Part shown: in pieces, positions 17,760 to 26,524 of the stretch
How positions within the stretch are numbered: position 1 is the first letter of the stretch
How the letters are laid out: every line of letters begins with the position of its first letter
NCBI RefSeq assembly: GCF_015500095.1
Contig: NZ_CP062983.1
Span: 248,001-312,000, forward strand
Reading direction: 5' to 3'
DNA from: Phototrophicus methaneseepsis
GTDB lineage: Bacteria > Chloroflexota > Anaerolineae > Aggregatilineales > Phototrophicaceae
Length of the DNA stretch: 64,000 nt
The notes under the pieces: model-generated
What the model was told of the DNA's origin: nothing
Database searches by the model: none
The model's input: the letters and a program-made list of their open reading frames with translations, nothing else
Position numbers and translations under genes: made by a program

Positions 17760-20700
17760 TGATAGAGATTTAGACTTAATTTCTAATGAGGTGCTGTCTC
17801 GAATAGAAATCAGAGAAGCACGTTTGCTCAATTGGGGCTTCATTCAAGGCTTACAACCTCTTGATTGGTTAGATGAAGAGTTGCCCGTTATTCTAGATAG
17901 CCTTTCTCCTCAACTAAAATCAAAAGCTTATCATGCTGACGGGATCACTTATGTAGACATCATTCGAAACCTTGAAGATAGAAAGCTTATTTTTAACAAT
18001 GGCAAGGGAATATACCGTTCTCGCTTTGCTGAAACAATTCGGTTGATGTACTTACTTCGTCAGAGGTTTAGTGACGAAGATTGGAATACAGGTGCTCGCC
18101 TTGTTAGTGATATGAAGATTTTCTTGAGACGCAGGCGTTTCCCAAATTGGAATATTGATGTTGAAGATGTATTGAATAACATCACTTCTCTAACCCAGTT
18201 GCAAAAAAACATAATAAGATTACTTACTCAAGGAGATCAACTTGCAAGGTTTCAGTCTGATGCGATTAGACAGCAATTGCATAGCTTAAGGGAAAATACT
18301 GACAGCGCAATAGTCGTTGGCGCTGGAACAGGCTCTGGTAAAACCCGCGCATTTTATATTCCTGCATTAACCCATATTGCGCAAACTAAGACCGAAAAGT
18401 TTGTTGTTCACGCCTTAGCATTGTATCCACGAGTTGAATTGTTGAAGGATCAATTTCGGGAAATATACCGTGAGGCACGAAAACTTGACACCCTGCTAAA
18501 TGAGATTGGGATATCACCAATCCGTATTGGAGCCTACTATAATAGTGTGATTCGGTCTGCATCGGATTTTGGTAATCTTCAACTTATGTATGAACGTAAT
18601 TGGCGAAGAACTAAAGAAGATAATGGCTGGATTTGTCCTTATATGATTTGTCCTCAATGTGGGCGTGGTGCTCTGGCTTGGTTCGATCAAGAAATCGATA
18701 AAGAGAAAGCCAAAAACACTCAAGGGATTTATGGTGATCATGAAGTTCTAAAGTGTTTGTCATGTAATGAAATAATTTCTGGTGATGTATTCCCGATAAC
18801 CCGCGCACATTTACTTGCTAAGCCTCCCGACATACTCTTTACTACAACTGAAACCCTCAATCGGCGATTGGGTGATCCATCAGAGCACCATCTTTTTGGA
18901 ATTAGAGTACAAGAACCACCCCGATTGCTTTTGATGGATGAAATCCACTTAAACGAAGGATTTCATGGATCGCAAGTCGCCTATCTCTTACGACGCTGGC
19001 GCTATGCTAGAGGAAGCAAAACAGGACTATGTGTCGTAGGGCTATCTGCAACACTCACTCAAGCTGACATATTCTTTTCTCGCCTCACTGGAATCTCAAA
19101 CGTAAGCTATATTACCCCCTCAGAGAACGACATGATTGATGAGGGTCTAGAATACAATGTTGTATTAAAGGGCGATCCTGTTTCAGGAACAACGCTCTTA
19201 TCGACTTCTGTGCGTACAATTATGTTACTTGGACGGACTTTGGATTCATTTTCTAAAGAATCAGTCAGTCGTGGCGCATGGGGTCAGCGGATTTTTGCTT
19301 TTTCGGACAAACTTGATTCGATTAATCGTTGGTATCACATTCTTAAAGAAGTCGAAAATCCACGGCAACCATATGCACAGTGGCGATTGCTAGATCCGAA
19401 AAAAGTCTCACGTGAAACATGGCAATCTCGTAATCAGATGGGACAGAATTGGTGGGTTGCGAGTCAGATTAATTCAGATACCTTAAGCACCGGATTATTT
19501 CTCGACTTAACATCTTCGCAATATAGAGGAGTCGATCCCAATGCAGATGTTATTGTTGCAAGTAGTACCCTAGAGGTAGGCTATAATGATCCTAAAGTAG
19601 GCGCAGTTGTTCAGCACAAATCACCTTATGGACATGCATCTTTTCTGCAACGTAAAGGACGTGCTGGTCGTCCACGAAATATGCGTCCTTGGATGGTTGT
19701 AGTGACTTCAAGTTATGGAAGGGATCGCTGGGCATTTCAACATGCAGAGAGTCTATTTGATCCGGTTCTGCCTCCAATGGATCTACCACTTGAAAACTAT
19801 TATGTTCGCAAGGTTCAGGCAGTATACGCGCTACTCGACTGGTTAGCGGTCAAACTTCAAACATCGGGATACGTAAGCAATATTTGGACACTTTTGAGTA
19901 GTGGGACACCCTATCAGAGAAATAGTCAGTACGCAGATACCCGAAGGCAACTTTATAGACTTTTGATTGCACTACTGGATGAAGATGAGTTGAGAAATGA
20001 AGCTATAGAATATATTCAAGATGCCCTAGGAATAAATGAAGATCATATTCTGAAATTGCTCTTTTGGGGAAAACCGCGCTCCATCATGTTAGACGTTGTT
20101 CCGACGATAATACGTCAACTCGATTCGAATTGGGGGACAGTTCTTCTGGAAGATGGCTCATGGTACTTTAACGAATGGACTGACAATACATCTGAACTTC
20201 CACTTCCAGAATTTTTACCAGCTTCATTATTTAGTGATCTGAATTTGCCCGAAGTACTCATTCAAGTTCCGAAGCGTCCACAATATCGAGATGCAGAACG
20301 GGAAATTCGCGCAAAAGAAATGCTCGGATTGACACTTGGAATGCTGGAATTCACACCTGGTAAAGTCAATAAGCGATTTGCCGATAAAGATCATACTTCC
20401 GAAGCACATTGGATACCCGTACCAGAGGTTCAAGTAGAGTCAAATTACGTTGATATTCGGGATATGTCTATACAATTTGCATCACAACCGCATATCCTGC
20501 ATTTTGAAGATCGCACAATATCGGTTTGCAGACCCGAAATCTTTGACCTGCATATAGTCCCTCATTATATTCGACCTACAAGTAATGCATTCCATCGGTG
20601 GAGCAGCCATTTCCTTCCTCGTGAGCGCAGATTCGAAAGTTCTACTAACCAAGACGCAGCTATTGGTCAGAGAATTTATTTAGACAACGACTCGAATTGG

Positions 20701-22344
20701 AATAAAATCTTTGATGATCTTCGAGTGTTCACACACACTAAAGGAAGCTGGGCAGAAGTAACTCGTTTTGCAGAAACTACGGAAGTATATACACGTTTTG
20801 ATCATGGCGGTGAGCAAAGACGAATAATTTCATATATTCTTGATAGCGATCCTGCAGCAATGGGTTTCACTATTGATGTAGATGCTTTGCATTTTACGGT
20901 CGCGCCACTTAACATTAATGAACTCAAAAAACATGCCAATTGGACTTCAATTTACGGACAGCTTAGCTCGCTTTTCTACCGTCATAAGCTATATCAAGAT
21001 TTAGGATATTTGACCAATTTTGAAGTTGAATGGTTATGGCAAGTTCAGATGTCTATGTTAATCGAGCGAGCCGCAACATTGGAAATATCGCTAGAAGATG
21101 CTAGCAAGGTAGTACATGCCGATATTGTTAGATTGGCGAAACGTAATCTTCATATATTACTAGAAAACTCGGCGATTAACGATGAGGATATGAATACGCC
21201 CGAAGAAAATATACTGCTGATAGATAATTTACTGCGATTATTATCCAATTCTGAGGTCACAAATATTCTTTACAGTAATTTGCAGGTTCTGTGGGATGAC
21301 AATGATGTTGAGATTGATGTGTATCTTAACGAATTGTATATTCACAGTCTTGGTGCACTTACTTTCTCCGCAATAATCGACATGTTTCCAGAAGTTGATG
21401 CCGATGATCTACATTTGGATGTTAAACAAAATAGTTTCTGGATTTCTGAGTTAACTGCTGGGGGTGTGGGACTTATTTCACGTATTGCTGATGCTATTGA
21501 GCATTCTCCTCACAGATTTGAAGCATTCCTTCGCCATACCATGACCTTCTGCGAACGAGAATATCTAGCCGAACAAATGAATGCGACTGCTCAGCTAACA
21601 TCAAGGCATGATCTCACATCACAATTCAATGAAATACGCAAAGTGACTGACCTCCCGCGAGTTGAACAGCTACAAAAGGCGCTTTCTGCAACACTTCAAA
21701 AGTCTGGAATTGTTCCCAATCGCAATCTCCTAGTATCTATTAACACTCGCTTTCTGCGCCCAAATTCTGATACTGATAGCGATACACTAATTCGAGACTT
21801 AATCAATTTCTGGAAGGAGCAAGAAGCTAGATTAGGTTGTGTTATTGATTTGAGGGTTATTTCAACTGCTGCAACACAACAACCATATATTCGACTTCAA
21901 GTTCAAAATATATTAAAGCGCATCAATAATTCGGAAGATGATTTCGATGATGCTCAAGTGTTTAATCTCCTTCAGTCGTTTCTGTGGATTAACTGCAAGG
22001 ATAGTTGTCCAGACTGCATAGAAAAGAATCATAGATATCAACAGAATTTGCGCCCGTCACGAAATTTGCTACTTGCAGTTACTACTTTTGAGGTTGAAAC
22101 AATCGTATTTGGCACCCATGAATGGGAAGCTGAAGTCAATGAGGCACTTATCAATAAACAAGTCGTCACTATTGAATGTAAACATGATGAAGTTCGTCAG
22201 ACACAGCAAGAATTGATTGGATGGCTTACCAAACCTATTGATGTTGGTTATATCGCTTCTTATCCAACCTTATCGCGTGTAGAACGTATAAATGATAGGA
22301 TTCTATTTGAATTGACGCTCAGCGAGCTAGTGGAGGCATTTTAA
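17749..22344 (+). CDS. dpdJ: DpdJ-like giant DEAD/DEAH helicase with zinc sites
   Basis: A 1531-residue superfamily 2 helicase. Walker A GAGTGSGKT lies at 191-199 (Lys198), a DEIH box at 397-400 and GLSATLTQAD after it. The second RecA domain has ASSTLEVGYND and QRKGRAGRP at 634-642. A zinc-binding module is inserted between Walker A and DEIH (Cys296, Cys301, Cys304, Cys336, Cys339). The C-terminal region has NCKDSCPDC and SRNLLLAV, reminiscent of the DUF1998/MrfA-type helicase tails. The last 60 residues read as a beta-rich nuclease-unlike domain. Size, motifs and order match DpdJ. It is expected to be a motor of the restriction machinery, translationally coupled to dpdI and dpdK. Confidence 0.78.
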   Translation: MILSDRDLDLISNEVLSRIEIREARLLNWGFIQGLQPLDWLDEELPVILDSLSPQLKSKAYHADGITYVDIIRNLEDRKLIFNNGKGIYRSRFAETIRLMYLLRQRFSDEDWNTGARLVSDMKIFLRRRRFPNWNIDVEDVLNNITSLTQLQKNIIRLLTQGDQLARFQSDAIRQQLHSLRENTDSAIVVGAGTGSGKTRAFYIPALTHIAQTKTEKFVVHALALYPRVELLKDQFREIYREARKLDTLLNEIGISPIRIGAYYNSVIRSASDFGNLQLMYERNWRRTKEDNGWICPYMICPQCGRGALAWFDQEIDKEKAKNTQGIYGDHEVLKCLSCNEIISGDVFPITRAHLLAKPPDILFTTTETLNRRLGDPSEHHLFGIRVQEPPRLLLMDEIHLNEGFHGSQVAYLLRRWRYARGSKTGLCVVGLSATLTQADIFFSRLTGISNVSYITPSENDMIDEGLEYNVVLKGDPVSGTTLLSTSVRTIMLLGRTLDSFSKESVSRGAWGQRIFAFSDKLDSINRWYHILKEVENPRQPYAQWRLLDPKKVSRETWQSRNQMGQNWWVASQINSDTLSTGLFLDLTSSQYRGVDPNADVIVASSTLEVGYNDPKVGAVVQHKSPYGHASFLQRKGRAGRPRNMRPWMVVVTSSYGRDRWAFQHAESLFDPVLPPMDLPLENYYVRKVQAVYALLDWLAVKLQTSGYVSNIWTLLSSGTPYQRNSQYADTRRQLYRLLIALLDEDELRNEAIEYIQDALGINEDHILKLLFWGKPRSIMLDVVPTIIRQLDSNWGTVLLEDGSWYFNEWTDNTSELPLPEFLPASLFSDLNLPEVLIQVPKRPQYRDAEREIRAKEMLGLTLGMLEFTPGKVNKRFADKDHTSEAHWIPVPEVQVESNYVDIRDMSIQFASQPHILHFEDRTISVCRPEIFDLHIVPHYIRPTSNAFHRWSSHFLPRERRFESSTNQDAAIGQRIYLDNDSNWNKIFDDLRVFTHTKGSWAEVTRFAETTEVYTRFDHGGEQRRIISYILDSDPAAMGFTIDVDALHFTVAPLNINELKKHANWTSIYGQLSSLFYRHKLYQDLGYLTNFEVEWLWQVQMSMLIERAATLEISLEDASKVVHADIVRLAKRNLHILLENSAINDEDMNTPEENILLIDNLLRLLSNSEVTNILYSNLQVLWDDNDVEIDVYLNELYIHSLGALTFSAIIDMFPEVDADDLHLDVKQNSFWISELTAGGVGLISRIADAIEHSPHRFEAFLRHTMTFCEREYLAEQMNATAQLTSRHDLTSQFNEIRKVTDLPRVEQLQKALSATLQKSGIVPNRNLLVSINTRFLRPNSDTDSDTLIRDLINFWKEQEARLGCVIDLRVISTAATQQPYIRLQVQNILKRINNSEDDFDDAQVFNLLQSFLWINCKDSCPDCIEKNHRYQQNLRPSRNLLLAVTTFEVETIVFGTHEWEAEVNEALINKQVVTIECKHDEVRQTQQELIGWLTKPIDVGYIASYPTLSRVERINDRILFELTLSELVEAF

Positions 22345-22830
22345 ATGCGTAGAATACAGCCTAATACATATGGTAGTGGTAGACAACTTATACAATGTCT
22401 GCAATCTTTCGCTGTGATGGAACTTCTGCATAATAGCGAAAACATCTATATTCATGTGCCTCTACTTAATGATGCTCCCATAGTAAATAGCAGAGCGGGG
22501 GAATTTTCGTTTGCGCTACCAGATGCAAGTCTTAACCAACTTAGTCTAACACATCTATTATCTCTACTTGCAGACAGAGGTAGCCAAATTCATATATGCT
22601 TTCGAGAGAACATCAACACCTTGTTGCTGGAAAAATTGAACCATCCAAGTATCACCTTATCACAACGAACTTCCATTTATCCGCCCGGATGGGTAACAGA
22701 AAGCTATGCCCTGTCTGGAGTGATCTATTTCCGTTCAGATAGAATCGAGTTTTTTGAAGATGAGATTAAGATTTTTACTGAAAAAGATGATGTTGATAAA
22801 TTACTCTTAAATGCACAATCAACCTGGTAG
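22345..22830 (+). CDS. dpdK: DpdK-like protein, phospholipase D fold without visible catalytic residues
   Basis: The ATG directly follows the TAA of dpdJ, with GGAGG 10 bases upstream inside dpdJ. The 161-residue protein has the single-domain size and position of DpdK, which belongs to the phospholipase D-like superfamily. The C-terminal stretch YALSGVIYFRSDRIEFFEDEIKIF aligns by eye with the strand-turn part of such proteins that normally reads as a Gly-Ser-x-x-Asn motif after His-x-Lys. Here neither HxK nor GSxxN is present, so a hydrolytic role looks lost or the alignment is wrong. A structural role in the complex is the simplest inference. Confidence 0.62.
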   Translation: MRRIQPNTYGSGRQLIQCLQSFAVMELLHNSENIYIHVPLLNDAPIVNSRAGEFSFALPDASLNQLSLTHLLSLLADRGSQIHICFRENINTLLLEKLNHPSITLSQRTSIYPPGWVTESYALSGVIYFRSDRIEFFEDEIKIFTEKDDVDKLLLNAQSTW

Positions 22831-22838
22831 GCATCACT

Positions 22839-25127
22839 ATGTTTGAGATTCAATTTAAAGATGAGCTTGTTTATGCTTTCGCTAAGCAACTACTATTATC
22901 ATCGACTGCTTTGTTAAAAGTTGATGACAATAATCATGCATTTGAGGTAGAAAATACAGTTATAGCTGAACTGATTTCCCGAATTGACAAAAATCTTTCA
23001 ACGGTTGTTCCGATAGCTGGTAGTGACTATGATGAATGGATCGTGATAGCATCATCACAACTTGAAGTTGACCGTACTCTTCAGCAACTTAATCGCTTTC
23101 TTTTACCTACCTACGGAAGCTATTTTAGAAACGTTCGCTTTCCTAAAGCTCGTGAATTTGAGAAAACCCCTCCAAATATCGCTTCAATATATTACAGTTG
23201 GTATTCTCCTGTAGATTTGCGTAGTAAAATTATAGACTCTCTTGCGACATGGTTAAAACTGACTACCATTAGCCCTAGCCTCGATCAGATGATTCCGCCA
23301 AATTTTAAGGATTTGTATCGTCGTTTTCGTTTTGCATTGTCTAATCAAAACTGGAACGAAGCCGAACAAATCATTACAAAGTTACGTAATAGCAACCTAG
23401 CGCCTAGCCATAATATAGCCTTTCTTAGAATAGAACTGCTTGCACAACAACAAAATTATGAGGCAATTTGGCTGGCTGACGACCTGAAAAAATGGGTATT
23501 TCATGCTGTGCCTATACCCCGCCGTGTACAAGTTGCACTACTCAAGGCTTTTCATCATCAGAAATTGCTTGCTGCTGAGCAAAGTGGAGACTATGAAACT
23601 ATCTTTTCAACTCTACGGCAGGAACAGCGCGCCCTAGGGAAGTTGTTGGCATATAGACATGACATTATTGATGATTTTGTTGTGCGGGTATTTGCTTACT
23701 TTGCAGTCATAAATGAAACGGTCGAATCGTTTAATACACTCTGCCAAATTGAATCCCTTAATGATGAAACGAAAGAGATACTAGCGGCACTCAAAGTAAT
23801 TATTCAACCTGCACCTTCAATTTCTTCAATTGACCGATTTCAGCAACTCATTCAAGAACAAAGATATGATGCGGCTTTTACCGTTGCAAGCGATATAGAA
23901 GACAAAGCCCAAAGGGTATCATCTCTAATTCAAGCGACTGCCTTTCTATCTAAAGAGAAAATTATGCAGGGAACGCTTGTACTAGAGATACTTGAGACCT
24001 TTGAAGAGTTGGGGGCAAAAGATAAAGCCAGTATATCGGCTAATCCATTGACTATGTTAGCGTTACAAGTGATACGTAATTACGAAATGGAGTTTAAAAC
24101 AACAGAGATATATACAGATTGGATCGACTGGTTTGATGCATTATTCTCAGAACATCAAAATTCGGAACAGCTTTATAAATCATTAGAGTATCTTGAAGAG
24201 AATTCTGACAAGGAATATTGGACAATCAATAATGTAGAACGTTTATGGGAATATCTAGGCATTATGACATTTAATCCACAAGTAGCATCTCCCCAAGATC
24301 AAGCGATAGTTAGTCAGCCATATTTTGAGCGGGCTATTGGGTGGCTTGTCAATCAATTTATTGAAGAGGATGCAGAGTTTCCACGTGAACAAACAATCTA
24401 CGGCAAATTATATGGTGTTTTCTTAGAATACATAGTTCATTCAACATCAACCCGAGAGGAAAATGCTGATAAATTATTCCGTCTTGCGGATGACCAATTA
24501 AATCGAAAACCAACCGATGTTTTAATGGCTTGTCAATCAATTTTTCAGTGGTTGGGAAATCCACGACCCGAAGGTAATACAATCGCATTAGAAACCTTTG
24601 AGCTAGCAGTGAAACACGGACTTGGAAAAGAACATCTCTACAAATTTTATCGAGAATGGATCGAGAAGCTAATGGATTCACCGACACAGTATGACCGCGC
24701 ATCTTTAGAGGTTTGGCAGTCATTAGGTGAGTGGTTTGGGGATGAAGCTGAATATTTGGTCAATAAGATACTAAAGCGACTTGATGGAAATAAATCTAGT
24801 TCATTGGATCCTATATCTCAATTACCTGACGGCTATCGTATTGTTATATATACATTAGATGAAACCAGCGCTGGAAGAGTAAAAAAAATATTGGCTGAGA
24901 GACAACCAAATTTGCAAATAGATATATGTGCCGATGCAGTTGTTACTGACCAAATGAAATCAATCACTCAAAATGCAGATATGCATGTCTTGGTTTGGCG
25001 TTGTATGAAGCATAGTGTGTATTATGGAATAACACCCTATATAGATGAACCTGTTCGCCCCATTTCTCGAGGCTCATCAAGCATTCTCCGCGCTATAGAG
25101 GAGCGTTCCCAAAGTTTGATAAATTAG
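22839..25127 (+). CDS. dpdD: DpdD-like protein, last gene of the dpd operon
   Basis: A 762-residue protein eight bases after dpdK. The N-terminal 150 residues appear mixed alpha/beta; the middle (about 170-520) is a run of helices with TPR-like spacing (NWNEAEQIITKLRNS, QRYDAAFTVASDIEDK). The C-terminal 100 residues form an alpha/beta domain (YRIVIYTLDETSAGRVKKIL, then ADMHVLVWRC and ISRGSSSILRAIEE) resembling a Rossmann-like or nuclease-like fold. No metal-binding catalytic triad can be assigned. Its place after dpdK matches DpdD of Dpd clusters. It ends the operon, tail to tail with the ssp genes one base away. Confidence 0.68.
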   Translation: MFEIQFKDELVYAFAKQLLLSSTALLKVDDNNHAFEVENTVIAELISRIDKNLSTVVPIAGSDYDEWIVIASSQLEVDRTLQQLNRFLLPTYGSYFRNVRFPKAREFEKTPPNIASIYYSWYSPVDLRSKIIDSLATWLKLTTISPSLDQMIPPNFKDLYRRFRFALSNQNWNEAEQIITKLRNSNLAPSHNIAFLRIELLAQQQNYEAIWLADDLKKWVFHAVPIPRRVQVALLKAFHHQKLLAAEQSGDYETIFSTLRQEQRALGKLLAYRHDIIDDFVVRVFAYFAVINETVESFNTLCQIESLNDETKEILAALKVIIQPAPSISSIDRFQQLIQEQRYDAAFTVASDIEDKAQRVSSLIQATAFLSKEKIMQGTLVLEILETFEELGAKDKASISANPLTMLALQVIRNYEMEFKTTEIYTDWIDWFDALFSEHQNSEQLYKSLEYLEENSDKEYWTINNVERLWEYLGIMTFNPQVASPQDQAIVSQPYFERAIGWLVNQFIEEDAEFPREQTIYGKLYGVFLEYIVHSTSTREENADKLFRLADDQLNRKPTDVLMACQSIFQWLGNPRPEGNTIALETFELAVKHGLGKEHLYKFYREWIEKLMDSPTQYDRASLEVWQSLGEWFGDEAEYLVNKILKRLDGNKSSSLDPISQLPDGYRIVIYTLDETSAGRVKKILAERQPNLQIDICADAVVTDQMKSITQNADMHVLVWRCMKHSVYYGITPYIDEPVRPISRGSSSILRAIEERSQSLIN

Positions 25128-25128
25128 T

Positions 25129-25347
25129 CTATTTTTTAATAAGGTACCCATCGAGAACGTTAATAATCGACTCAATCTCTTGCGTTGAATAATCTTCTTC
25201 AATATCTAACTTCTCAGCCACCATCATAAAGCTGAGTTCGACATAATGGGCGCGATGTTCATCAGAAGGATCCCAATCAGGTTCGAGCATCCATTCGAAA
25301 TCGCGTCCTGGTTTAAACTGCCGTGCTGCTTCAACAACTTTGCTCAC
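25129..25347 (-). CDS. Small acidic protein at the end of the ssp operon (72 aa)
   Basis: Starts at a GTG with a strong GGAGGAG ribosome site just 17 bases after the sspA stop, so it is co-transcribed with the phosphorothioation genes. The sequence is acidic (EDYSTQEIESIINVLDGYL) with a central WMLEPDWDPSDEH. No family is recognised. Its constant coupling to sspA elsewhere would have to be checked before giving it a role; a stabilising or regulatory subunit of the modification enzymes is a guess. Confidence 0.6.
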   Translation of the reverse strand: MSKVVEAARQFKPGRDFEWMLEPDWDPSDEHRAHYVELSFMMVAEKLDIEEDYSTQEIESIINVLDGYLIKK

Positions 25348-25363
25348 ACTGCTCCTCCATCAC

Positions 25364-26524
25364 TCATACATAAATAATTGATTCGATTATACTGCGAAGT
25401 TGCTGTATGTCCTTATCAGTATTGAAATAGCCAACACTCACACGCACAGTACCACCAGATGCGGTTGAATTAATAAACTCATGTGTCCAAGGTGAGCAAT
25501 GTAAACCTGCGCGGACGGCAATATTCTGTGCACCGAGGGCTGTTTCAATCATTTGGGGTTTGATGTTATTCACCGAAAAAGAAACAATACCAGTAATTAG
25601 ATTGCGGTCACCAGGCAAATATACAATCACATCGGATAGATTGCTCAGCACATCGGACAGTAGATTGGTGAGTGATCGACTATGTTCGATAATTGTGTCT
25701 CGCCCTGTTTCATTCAGCCACTTGAGCGAAGCATTCAAGCCAGCGATAGCACTGATATTCTGACTTCCTGCTTCAAATCGAGACACACCCTCTTCAGGCA
25801 TCTCAATGCTCTCAGATATAGTCCCTGTGCCACCACGCAAAAGTGGCTCTGGTCGCCATTGTGTACCAAAGGCAATTCCAGCAATACCATAAGGACCATA
25901 GAGAGATTTATGCCCTGACCACACGAGCGCATCAATAAGTGACATTTCGAGCTGGCGCAATCCCGCAGCTTGTGCGCCATCTACCAGTGTAATGCTGTCT
26001 GGTCTTATCTGTTTGGCAATCTGCGCCAATTCATCAACTGGAATGACAAGCCCCAACACATTGCTTACCTGGGATAGACAGAGCATGGCTGGAGGTTCAA
26101 GGCGGAATAGCTTCTTGACTTCATCGAGCCTGCATTCAAAACTATGCTTATCAAATGGAAGTACGCGAATTTGGATGCCAAAAGTTTTTCGCAGATGCTC
26201 CAGTGGTCGCAGTACAGAATTATGCTCAAAGGGAGTTACATAAACTACGTCTCCAGCACGTAACTTTGCCCCCATAATAACCGTATTCAGGGCAATGGTT
26301 GCAGATGGCGCAAATGTAACTTCAGGTGCGCTGAGCCATGCTCGTAACATGGCTCGTGTTTCATCGACTAAACCTGCCGCTTTGCGTGCCAATGGGTTTG
26401 CACCACGTCCCGCATTTCCACCAAACTGACGGTAAAAGCTGTCCATTGCTAGATAGACAGCTTCCGGTTTCGGAAAGGTTGTTGCCGCATTGTCTAAATA
26501 AATAATCTCTTGTTCACTCGTCAA
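25364..26524 (-). CDS. sspA: SspA-like cysteine desulfurase
   Basis: A PLP-dependent class V aminotransferase fold of 386 residues of the cysteine desulfurase type (DndA/SspA/SufS-like). The N-terminus reads YLDNAATTFPKP, the histidine region is TPFEHNSVLRP near 97-107, the PLP lysine is Lys206 in WSGHKSLYGPYG, and the persulfide cysteine is probably Cys343 in GLHCSPWTHE. It takes sulfur from L-cysteine and hands it to the phosphorothioation enzymes. It overlaps sspC by 11 bases, which ties it to DNA modification rather than to general iron-sulfur assembly. Confidence 0.87.
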   Translation of the reverse strand: MTSEQEIIYLDNAATTFPKPEAVYLAMDSFYRQFGGNAGRGANPLARKAAGLVDETRAMLRAWLSAPEVTFAPSATIALNTVIMGAKLRAGDVVYVTPFEHNSVLRPLEHLRKTFGIQIRVLPFDKHSFECRLDEVKKLFRLEPPAMLCLSQVSNVLGLVIPVDELAQIAKQIRPDSITLVDGAQAAGLRQLEMSLIDALVWSGHKSLYGPYGIAGIAFGTQWRPEPLLRGGTGTISESIEMPEEGVSRFEAGSQNISAIAGLNASLKWLNETGRDTIIEHSRSLTNLLSDVLSNLSDVIVYLPGDRNLITGIVSFSVNNIKPQMIETALGAQNIAVRAGLHCSPWTHEFINSTASGGTVRVSVGYFNTDKDIQQLRSIIESIIYV

